From assembly GCA_037190845.1 (NCBI GenBank), contig JBBCJI010000043.1, forward strand, positions 1-11,554: a stretch of DNA of 11,554 nucleotides. The letters run 5' to 3'. How positions within the stretch are numbered: the first letter of the stretch is position 1; every line of letters starts with the position of its first letter. This DNA is from JBEBVQ01 sp037190845. Lineage in GTDB: Bacteria > Bacteroidota > Bacteroidia > Chitinophagales > Chitinophagaceae. Under the pieces are notes generated by a model. That model made no database searches, was not told where the DNA came from, and saw nothing but the letters and a program-made list of their open reading frames with translations. The position numbers and the translations under genes are program-made. Positions 6,401 to 11,554 of the stretch are shown one piece after another.

Positions 6401-8724
6401 AATCCCCGGAACAGGTACGTTGTTCCGGTCACTGTATCCACAGGCTGCATATCATTACCTTTTTTCCACAGCACTTCATAAGCAGTGGCATTGGGCACAG
6501 GATCCCAACGAACAGCCATATAGCCGGGACATTGGGTTGACTCCAGTTGTAATACGGGCAAAACATGTACGGCAAAAGGAGCACTGACATCCTGCTGTCC
6601 CGTACTGTTGCGTGTAAGACGCAGCCGGCATGTATGTGTATTGATTCCGGGTGTGTACCAGGTATAATATCTCTGATCTGCCGGAATGGCATTATCTATT
6701 ACCGTCCACGTACCACCATTGTCTGCTGAGAACTCAAGGGTAAAGCTGTTAGGATGAGGAGCCGCATCCCAATAGATCCGTAATGAATCCTGTGCCGGCC
6801 ATGCAGCGCCGGCTGCGGGAAAAGTAATGGACACACCTTCCGGTATCACATCCCAGGCAATAACATAATCCTGCGGTCCATAAGGCACACGGAACCCCGA
6901 CACCCGCACATCATACATACCCGGCTCAGGATTACGGATCACTACCTGCTCTGCATTGTTGATATGATCGAAGCCGGGCATTGCAGATAACGTTACCAAC
7001 TGCGGGCCGGAATTCAGTACCAGCGGGAGATGCCTGCCACCCGAAGGCGACACCACTTCCAGATCGAGGTCGTTTACCAGTGCGGCAGTTGCCGCGGGAG
7101 TACCTGCCGTGTCATGCCAGTATAGCATCAGCTTCAGCTCAGCGGTATTGGGCGGTACGGAAATCTGAATCGTCTGCCGGGCATCATGTGTTATGGCATT
7201 GGCAGCATAGCGGTTATTATTCAGCATCCCCAAAGAACGTCCCAGGTTCATCGCACCAAAGCCATAAGAATAATCCGGGCCGGGATTACCCATATCGGTT
7301 GCTCCGTTCAGGATCAGTGTTTTCAGCAGATCCCCACGCGGATCTGCGCCACCATGCAACTGCTTATATCGCTGAGCCAGCAATGCCAGGCCTCCGGCAA
7401 CCGCCGGACTCGCCATGCTGGTACCACCTGCTGAAAGGTATCCATCATCCCGTATCGTTGAGTATACTTCAGTTCCTACTGCTGATATTTCGGGCTTTAT
7501 TCTTCCGTCGCGCATCGGCCCACGTGAAGAGCTCGCTGCATTTTGATACCATTTGGTATTGTTGGCCACCACAAGTACATTCTTCGCAGCCTGGTAGGCG
7601 CCTATTACCGTACCGAATCCCGGCGGATAATTTCTGCAGGTATTCTGCCCATCGTTACCGGCGGCAAAAACATGCAGCACGTTAGGTTCCAGACGTGAAA
7701 GGTTGTCGAGCATGACAGAATAAACATCATAAGTACCGGCATAATTGCAATTACCCACACGCGCCGCGTATGAATTGTTGGTGATCGTCATGTTATATCC
7801 CTCCTTCATCGCAACCGTCTGCATCCATACCTGGGTATACAAATGATCAATTAATGTGACGCCGGGGGCCATACCTTTCCCTTTCGGATCCATAATGCCG
7901 GCGCCGCCGACAATTCCATTAATATGTACACCATGATTGTGATAGGGCCAGGGATTAAAGTTGATGATCCTGTCGTTGAGATCCACATGAGCGAGCCCGG
8001 AATAATTATCTCCTACACCAACAGTTACACCCGAACCATCAAGCCCCGGGCCACCTAAAGTGGAAAGTATGGTCGCAGTATTTACCTTGGAAGAATTCCC
8101 TGATTCAAGATTCAGCATTGTATCCTGTGCAGCCGGACTTACATAACGAATGCCATACCAACCGGCCAGCGTGATTACACGGTTAGCCGGGAGCTCTATA
8201 ACGGCAGCATTCAGCGACCACATTTCCCGACCGGCAACTGTACCGCCGCAATCCCGGATATGCTGCTCCAGCGCGGCAGACGGGATGTTTTCATACCAAC
8301 CGGCTATGACACAGACACGCTGGGAGCCGGTCGTATCAATGAATGGATCTGTCTTCCATGAAGCCGGAACAGATATAATCGTTGCAATGCTGCTGATGTC
8401 TATCTGCCCGTTGTGCAGCCGTGGCTCCACAATGGCCGTAAAGACAGTTCCCCCTATAAAGTCTGCAATCCTGAGTCCTGCCTGTGCCATACGGCCTCTT
8501 TCCTCAGTTGAAGGTATTTCCCTAAATCGGACCAACACCTGTACCGCTTCTGCAGGAGGTTGGATATGAAAACTATCCAGCCACCTGCCGGCATTGACCG
8601 GCAGAGGCACATCACCCCATTTTAATGTAATCGTTGTGTCCTTATATTGTTGTGCCCATGACGCAGCCGGCAGGAACGCCAGGAAGGTCAAACAGATAAG
8701 ATAAAGAAACGATACAGGTTTCAT
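3418..8724 (-). CDS. Very large secreted S8 subtilisin-like protease with T9SS C-terminal sorting domain
   Basis: This is a predicted extracellular serine endopeptidase of 1768 residues. A signal peptide (1-24, ending PAASWA before QQ) precedes a propeptide-like region (about 30-200). The peptidase S8 domain (about 225-510) has the full triad: Asp239 (GVGDNYSG), His264 (HNHGVHINGI, with Val where Thr is usual) and Ser436 (GGTSMASPAVAGG), plus oxyanion Asn357 (AAGNDG). A jelly-roll domain typical of KP-43-like S8 enzymes follows (about 520-626, with LVNDLDLEV). Then come an Ig-like module (627-720), an FN3-like module (721-788), two CARDB-like plus MAM-like pairs (816-1121 and 1123-1405), an unassigned stretch and another FN3-like module (about 1588-1678). 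The end (about 1691-1768; IYPNPS, MGRNLY, KGIYMVRV, ERKLVIY) is a type A T9SS sorting domain, so I infer export by T9SS and release or surface anchoring. The ATG at 8724 is preferred: upstream extension to a TTG at 8733 only adds MIF ahead of MKPVSF. No clear promoter is visible upstream. Confidence 0.93.
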   Translation of the reverse strand: MKPVSFLYLICLTFLAFLPAASWAQQYKDTTITLKWGDVPLPVNAGRWLDSFHIQPPAEAVQVLVRFREIPSTEERGRMAQAGLRIADFIGGTVFTAIVEPRLHNGQIDISSIATIISVPASWKTDPFIDTTGSQRVCVIAGWYENIPSAALEQHIRDCGGTVAGREMWSLNAAVIELPANRVITLAGWYGIRYVSPAAQDTMLNLESGNSSKVNTATILSTLGGPGLDGSGVTVGVGDNYSGLAHVDLNDRIINFNPWPYHNHGVHINGIVGGAGIMDPKGKGMAPGVTLIDHLYTQVWMQTVAMKEGYNMTITNNSYAARVGNCNYAGTYDVYSVMLDNLSRLEPNVLHVFAAGNDGQNTCRNYPPGFGTVIGAYQAAKNVLVVANNTKWYQNAASSSRGPMRDGRIKPEISAVGTEVYSTIRDDGYLSAGGTSMASPAVAGGLALLAQRYKQLHGGADPRGDLLKTLILNGATDMGNPGPDYSYGFGAMNLGRSLGMLNNNRYAANAITHDARQTIQISVPPNTAELKLMLYWHDTAGTPAATAALVNDLDLEVVSPSGGRHLPLVLNSGPQLVTLSAMPGFDHINNAEQVVIRNPEPGMYDVRVSGFRVPYGPQDYVIAWDVIPEGVSITFPAAGAAWPAQDSLRIYWDAAPHPNSFTLEFSADNGGTWTVIDNAIPADQRYYTWYTPGINTHTCRLRLTRNSTGQQDVSAPFAVHVLPVLQLESTQCPGYMAVRWDPVPNATAYEVLWKKGNDMQPVDTVTGTTYLFRGLSMDSTYYVAVRPLIQGIPGWRSLAVKRHPYDGDCMGDISDGDLMTERIISPVSGRAYTTTAPGSNEPLTLMVRNLDDVSVPGFEVMYQVNNNPWQSQIFQQVLPANTAVPVFVAGLPLGDTGVYRITAVIKNLTATDPVATNDTIYKVVRHYPNLPVNLDSGFKESFETEGRDIVAPGMMGVTHDERWDFTASTDTGRLRFFASPEITITGERSVSLDARTNMSGNRNYLEGTFNLADYAAAVHEVRVEFDYKLHGVPKFSGGNEVWARGSDNASWISIYYYDTTTDAGTVINSGSLSLSDVLLRHGQEFTTSCQVRFGQHDTGVIAAYNFGNGLTLDDIRLYTVRNDVQLTRIVAPQETGCNMGNEEQLQVLVHNRDHQTQYNINLYYRLDSGMVHSAVLPSIDPKDSLVFTFPQLMDLSGYGIHTLDVWLAAQGDTYPVNDSLSGEIFRHQPFISSFPYLERFEDHDGYWYTGGKNTSWEYGTPAAVYIRKAASGANAWKTSLEGNYNNSEHSFLYSPCFDVSGLSNPMLSFSIALDIEQCNDEPCDAAWIEYSVDGGSWQKLGETGTGTNWYNTGDDVWSIPEFNRWHVASVPLPRADNLRLRFVFKTDPGVTMEGIAVDDIHIFDRAHAVYTGQETGEIPVDAEPDRWNDVLKDDQWIIQLHTGTQEAGRTTVQVYHHEQLYDGSSAQYFFPKNFVVTNRRAYPDSADVRIFISEQDFVSLIADTSCITCSLPEDVYTLGITQYADPDPSRENGSLSDNRNGDWYYYPAHTIVWVPYDNGYYAALKLHRFSELWLNDGGPKGAFPLTFPAVDFRADKINDYQAELTWISYVDTSVVMYELERSYDSSFFSLIASPPVLRLPEGAYRYTDMPAVQDGAPVYYRLRYRLDNGKTYFTAVRRIDWTVPDHLAEIYPNPSRNGHFAIAWSSIPDGDMLVSVADIMGRNLYRERFAAGSWNNITMIRLHGLAKGIYMVRVVIGNNQFERKLVIY

Positions 8725-8771
8725 AAATATCAATAGGACACACTACTCCGGATAATCAACAGGATAAACCG

Positions 8772-8822
8772 ATGAATACGTAAAAATAACAAAACCGGCG
8801 GGAAGTGTCGGTTTAAATTCAT
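8772..8822. repeat. Nested inverted repeat in the divergent spacer
   Basis: AAACCG (8792-8797) pairs with CGGTTT (8809-8814), and outside it ATGAAT (8772-8777) pairs with ATTCAT (8817-8822). Read on the minus strand, the inner stem is followed by TTTTGTTATTTTT, so it resembles an intrinsic terminator or attenuator within the possible 5' leader of the protease gene, about 50-100 bases before its start. The 11-nt loop is long for a terminator. It could equally be an operator or the terminator of a lost gene. Confidence 0.3.
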
Positions 8823-8830
8823 TCTTCAAC

Positions 8831-9096
8831 AGGATCTACAAATGTGCGTCATTGATTTTAGCAACCAAAAGCCACACACAGTCAAATGATAATGACACAA
8901 ATTATCTTACAGATGCAGATTTGTCCATACTCGGACAAAGCCGCAACGCTTATGCGCAATATTCGAAACAAATAAGGAAGGAGTATTCACAGTTGAGGTC
9001 ATTGAGCCATTTCAGGCTTTGCATAGGAGTATTTTTATCGAAAACCGTTTTATGAGTATGGGAAATGTTTCCTCAGAAAATCATAATGCAATTTCA
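8831..9096 (+). pseudogene. C-terminal remnant of an HD-superfamily metal-dependent phosphohydrolase (COG4339-like)
   Basis: From 8831 one frame reads RIYKCASLILATKSH, then DTNYLTDADLSILGQ, then YAQYSKQIRKEYS. This is the recognisable back half of a family of about 200-residue cytoplasmic HD-domain phosphohydrolases (ATK-H, DADLAILG and Y-x-IRKEY motifs). After IRKEYS (8988) that frame drifts and stops at a TAA near 9053, while the +1 frame resumes with VEVIEPFQALHRSIF and ENRF (from about 8992). That fits the family's VL-HFL-M-RIFKT-F segment followed by an SSE-containing tail to about 9096. I infer a frameshift plus a short deletion of the usual YPDFLYKPGR-type stretch. The N-terminal half with the metal-binding HD motif is missing, since only about 100 bases separate the remnant from the divergent protease gene. 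No function is expected. The family call is from memory of its motifs. Confidence 0.68.
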
Positions 9097-9102
9097 CGAA
9101 GC

Positions 9103-10083
9103 ATGACACAACACTATATATGGATCATATGGATTTCACTGCTTGTTTCAGGATTAAGCTCCTGCGCCACAATCATCACCAAAAAAACATACACCGCAAG
9201 CTTCCATAGCAATGGATACAACGCAAGCATACAGATTGCAGATAGTACCTACAACTTACCGGCCAATGTTTTGCTTGAACGTTCCAAAAAAGAGCTCCAG
9301 GTAAAACTGATTACAGATACCATCACAAAAGACTACACGATCAAGGCCTCTCCCAACTCCGCATTCTTATACGGTAATCTCCTATGGATCTACTTTTCAC
9401 CGGTGGCCTATCTTGTAGATTTCACCAACCAGAAACGGTTCTATTATGGTAAATCTGCCTATCTGGATATTCATGACACAAATCACATCATCAGACCGCC
9501 GGCTTCCAGGCGTTTTCATAACTATTATTCCAGGAAATACCCTACATATAAAGGTCATTTCAACATAGCGCTTTCTCTCCCATGGATCAATATCTTCTAT
9601 CTGCAGCCCCGGGGCATCTCACCGAGAGCAGCAGCCGGTTTTATGGGAGGATCGGCAGGTATAGAATATTTCCGCCGGCATAACCGGTTCCTGAGCCTGA
9701 ACACCAGTATGGTAGCCGGCTTCCCGGTAATAATGGCTGCACCTATCCGTGGCACATACGAGATGATGAGCTCTACGTATGTAAGCATTTCAGACAACCG
9801 GGCGGTCAGACGCTACTCTATGGGATACGGGATCAATTATGCCATAAACACCTGGCATATCAGAGCGGAGGACAGCCTTAGCCAACAGCTCTACAATCCA
9901 CCGACAAGGACCAGCCATTCATTGGGCCTGACCTTCAACGGATCTCACAGAATGGGAAAAGTGCTTTATCTGGGAATTATCTACAGGCCAACACTACTCA
10001 CTATTTACCACAATCCAGGATTCAGATATGAACATCTGATCAGTATAGATTTTGGATGGAAGTTCGGAAGAAATCGCTATTAA
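9103..10083 (+). CDS. Outer-membrane lipoprotein with short N-terminal domain and probable C-terminal beta-barrel
   Basis: I do not recognise a named gene. From the ATG at 9103 the product is 326 residues. It has a hydrophobic signal and lipobox VSGLSSC, giving lipidation at Cys21. A compact N-terminal domain (about 30-130) has ASIQIADSTYNLP and ELQVKLITD, a PEGA-like pattern in which a small beta-domain is followed by an apolar stretch (LLWIYFSPVAYLVDF) and then QKRFYYG. The second half (about 150-326) alternates polar and apolar residues with many aromatics and ends SIDFGWKFGRNRY, which suggests a small outer-membrane beta-barrel. The open frame extends upstream to a TTG at 9019 with further ATGs at 9052 and 9058, but that extension coincides with the hydrolase remnant and would put a long polar tail before the signal peptide. 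No strong RBS is visible at any candidate start. The role is unknown; it could be an envelope structural or sensor protein. Confidence 0.75.
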   Translation: MTQHYIWIIWISLLVSGLSSCATIITKKTYTASFHSNGYNASIQIADSTYNLPANVLLERSKKELQVKLITDTITKDYTIKASPNSAFLYGNLLWIYFSPVAYLVDFTNQKRFYYGKSAYLDIHDTNHIIRPPASRRFHNYYSRKYPTYKGHFNIALSLPWINIFYLQPRGISPRAAAGFMGGSAGIEYFRRHNRFLSLNTSMVAGFPVIMAAPIRGTYEMMSSTYVSISDNRAVRRYSMGYGINYAINTWHIRAEDSLSQQLYNPPTRTSHSLGLTFNGSHRMGKVLYLGIIYRPTLLTIYHNPGFRYEHLISIDFGWKFGRNRY

Positions 10084-10120
10084 TCAATACATCTACTCCG
10101 TATCCGTAAGAATCTCCAGG

Positions 10121-10384
10121 ATGATATCACTTACCATTCGGGCATGGCTTATGATCATCAGATACCCACCGCCATCCACAGGGATTGCCGGGTCTAATAT
10201 ATATATAGGGCGGAAGCCAGTGGAGGGCGCCATGTATATGATACACTTCGGGGGGGACTTTTATTATCCCACTGATACCACTATCAATAGTGGTAGGATG
10301 TATGAATCCGGCTCAATAAGATGCAATGGGATATCAATCACGAAGGAAGATCTCAGGCAGAGGGTCTGCAATGTATTCATTTGA
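10121..10384 (+). CDS. Doubtful small open frame, hypothetical (87 residues)
   Basis: An open frame starts at ATG 10121 (it stays open upstream to a TTG at 10052 inside the lipoprotein gene) and ends at TGA 10382-10384. The product has no signal peptide and no motif I recognise; the better protein-like stretches are GSNIYIGRKPVEGAMYMIHF and ITKEDLRQRVCNVF. No clear ribosome-binding site precedes it. The opposite strand over 10380-10093 is also open apart from two adjacent TAA codons at 10266-10261 and also reads protein-like (ILDPAIPVDGGGYLMIISH). Either strand may hold an eroded gene, or both readings may be chance. Confidence 0.2.
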   Translation: MISLTIRAWLMIIRYPPPSTGIAGSNIYIGRKPVEGAMYMIHFGGDFYYPTDTTINSGRMYESGSIRCNGISITKEDLRQRVCNVFI

Positions 10385-10785
10385 ACCACTCATGATATTT
10401 GTACGGGTATAAGATTGAAACTTTAAAGTTTGACCCGGCCGCTCTGTTTCTGTCTCAAGCCATCGCCATACTCCCCAAGACCACTCCCACACATCTCCCA
10501 TTTGCTTTTACTTATCTTTAACTATACAAAAAGGTCACCTTTCTTCATTGAGCATATTAATCTCTTGAAAGCTTGAAGGAAGGAGTGAAAATCATAGAAT
10601 GGAAATGAAACTATTTCCGTTAAGGCACCATTATTCCGAATAGTCTTTCAACATTGTGTTTTCTGCTACTTATTGTAAAAATATCTCCTGCCTGAGAAGG
10701 GTAATGCTATACGTATGTAAGTCAGTGAACAGCAAGCTTACAAATCTGAAATCAGCAAACCCCAATATAAAACCAGACAAACAAT
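10385..10785. other. About 400 bases without a convincing gene
   Basis: No frame with a plausible start and protein-like content was found on either strand. The stretch is AT-rich in its second half and holds three palindromic sequences: AAACTTTAAAGTTT at 10418-10431, AAAGGT-C-ACCTTT at 10530-10542, and GGAAAT/ATTTCC around a 6-nt loop at 10601-10618. A good purine-rich stretch, AAGGAAGGAG (10576-10585), is followed only by frames of about 7 and 14 codons. TATCTTTA at 10513-10520 differs by one base from the Bacteroidota -7 consensus but has no -33 partner at the right distance. Presumably it contains the promoter of the DUF4349 gene, which I could not locate. Confidence 0.5.
10418..10431. 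repeat. Perfect 14-bp palindrome
   Basis: AAACTTTAAAGTTT is its own reverse complement. It lies about 35 bases after the end of the doubtful small frame. It is not followed by a T run, so it is not a typical terminator. It could be a regulator-binding site, but its low complexity makes chance likely. Confidence 0.25.
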
Positions 10786-11554
10786 ATGACAACTGCAAAA
10801 ATTATCACAGCACTCGGACTTACCATCTTCTTCCTCGGCTGCGGCCATGCTGATCATGAAATGATGGAACAACAAACTCCTTCAACCAGCAATTCAACGG
10901 CTGTTATTTCTTCTTCAGCAGCAGTTGAACGGAATGAGGATTCAACAAGAAAATTTATCAGAACTGCCGACCTGAAATTTAAAGTAAAGAGTGTCATCCA
11001 ATCCACGTATGATATTGAAGCAATAACCCACCGACATGGAGGGTTTGTAGCTGCTACAAACCTGACAAGCCATAAAGACTATGTAACGACAACCGCCGTA
11101 AGTACAGACTCCTCTCTGGAAACTACTTACTACACCGTTGCCAATTCCATCACGTTAAGAGTACCGAATACGAAACTTGACACTGTTTTAAAAGAGATCG
11201 CAGGAAATATTAACTTCCTGGACTATAGAATCATAAACGCACAGGATGTTGCCTTGCAGATCCTATCAAACGATCTGGCACAAAAGAGAGCTGCCGGAAA
11301 TGAGACAAGGCTCACAAAGGCGATAGACAACAGAGGCAAAAAACTAAATGAAACGACTGCCGCCGAAGAGCTTTTATTGAGTAAGCAAGCACAGGCGGAC
11401 GATGCCCACATCTCCAATCTGTCGTTGACGGACCAGATCAATTACAGCACCATCAATTTATCCATTTACCAACGGCAAACCATAAAAAGAGAACTCATTT
11501 CTAACAACAAAAATATTGATGCCTATGAACCAGGTTTTGGAAACAAATTGATTG
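10786..11554 (+). CDS. DUF4349-family lipoprotein, 5' part (runs off the right edge)
   Basis: The frame starts at ATG 10786 and stays open to the window end, giving 256 residues. A lipoprotein signal (MTTAKIITAL, lipobox FFLGC with Cys19) precedes a low-complexity Ser/Thr linker (about 27-50). The DUF4349 domain then begins with RKFIRTADLKFKV (about 55-67) and continues through HGGFVAATNL, SLETTYYTV, ITLRVPN and FLDYRI. A charged helical segment (about 152-210) is likely to form a coiled coil. It is followed by INLSIYQRQ and a KNIDAYEPGFG motif, the usual lead-in to the C-terminal membrane segments of this family. Those segments, roughly the last 40-60 residues, are beyond the window. The family is a conserved envelope protein of unknown biochemical function, placed in the cell membrane or envelope. 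The RBS is weak and no promoter is evident. Confidence 0.88.
   Translation, partial: MTTAKIITALGLTIFFLGCGHADHEMMEQQTPSTSNSTAVISSSAAVERNEDSTRKFIRTADLKFKVKSVIQSTYDIEAITHRHGGFVAATNLTSHKDYVTTTAVSTDSSLETTYYTVANSITLRVPNTKLDTVLKEIAGNINFLDYRIINAQDVALQILSNDLAQKRAAGNETRLTKAIDNRGKKLNETTAAEELLLSKQAQADDAHISNLSLTDQINYSTINLSIYQRQTIKRELISNNKNIDAYEPGFGNKLI

Noticed and set aside
6981..7685. 234-codon plus-strand open frame inside the protease gene
   Set aside because: It is antisense to the conserved S8 catalytic region, and its translation is rich in His, Pro, Ser and Arg without protein-like pattern.
9014..9021. Possible plus-strand promoter AGGCTTTG with TTG at 8993-8995
   Set aside because: Two bases of the -7 consensus are wrong and the spacer is 18; it is too weak to call.
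9019..9102. Upstream extension of the lipoprotein to a TTG at 9019
   Set aside because: It would place 28 polar residues before a lipoprotein signal peptide, and the extension reads as part of the HD-hydrolase remnant.
10530..10542. AAAGGT-C-ACCTTT as a terminator
   Set aside because: The possible stem is only five pairs with a three-base loop and no T run follows; at most it is a protein-binding palindrome.
10599..10643. 14-codon frame preceded by a strong purine-rich stretch at 10576-10585
   Set aside because: The purine-rich sequence is 13 bases from the ATG and the peptide is too short and featureless to support; it could be a leader peptide but nothing shows it.
10656..10853. 65-codon plus-strand frame overlapping the DUF4349 gene
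   Set aside because: It has a TTG start, runs out of frame through the signal peptide of a well-supported lipoprotein, and its translation has no family features.

Overview
The window looks like chromosomal DNA from a Bacteroidota bacterium, most likely a Chitinophagaceae/Chitinophaga-type organism. Three things point there: Bacteroidota-style promoters (TTTG, 19-20 nt, TAnnTTTG); a very long secreted subtilisin ending in a type IX secretion (T9SS) sorting domain; and a large CarboxypepD_reg/TonB-receptor-like outer-membrane barrel next to two lipoproteins, one of the DUF4349 family. These are family-level readings by eye; no search was run.

Left edge (1-487): no protein gene. The minus strand carries three evenly staggered Bacteroidota promoters and then a boxA-like element, GTTCTTTGAA, about 20 bases from the edge. 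This is the layout expected for the control region of an rRNA operon whose 16S gene lies just outside the window, transcribed leftward. The plus-strand gene at 488 starts only 61 bases beyond the outermost of these promoters, and a small hairpin covers its likely ribosome-binding site.

Core (488-8724): two large convergent genes. The first, on the plus strand, encodes a 977-residue TonB-receptor-like beta-barrel protein. The second, on the minus strand, encodes a 1768-residue S8 (subtilisin-like) protease with an intact catalytic triad, a long series of beta-sandwich modules and a C-terminal T9SS signal. Their stop codons overlap, leaving no room for an intergenic terminator.

Right part (8725-11554): a divergent spacer with a structured inverted repeat; an eroded remnant of a cytoplasmic HD-superfamily phosphohydrolase (COG4339-like); a lipoprotein combining a short N-terminal domain with a probable small beta-barrel; an unassigned stretch with one weak open frame; about 400 bases without a convincing gene; and the 5' part of a DUF4349 lipoprotein gene that runs off the right edge.

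Most products are cell-envelope or secreted proteins, but nothing shows that they form one pathway. I found no CRISPR array, insertion sequence, tRNA or defence system. The most informative non-obvious items are the rRNA-type tandem promoter array and the HD-hydrolase pseudogene.
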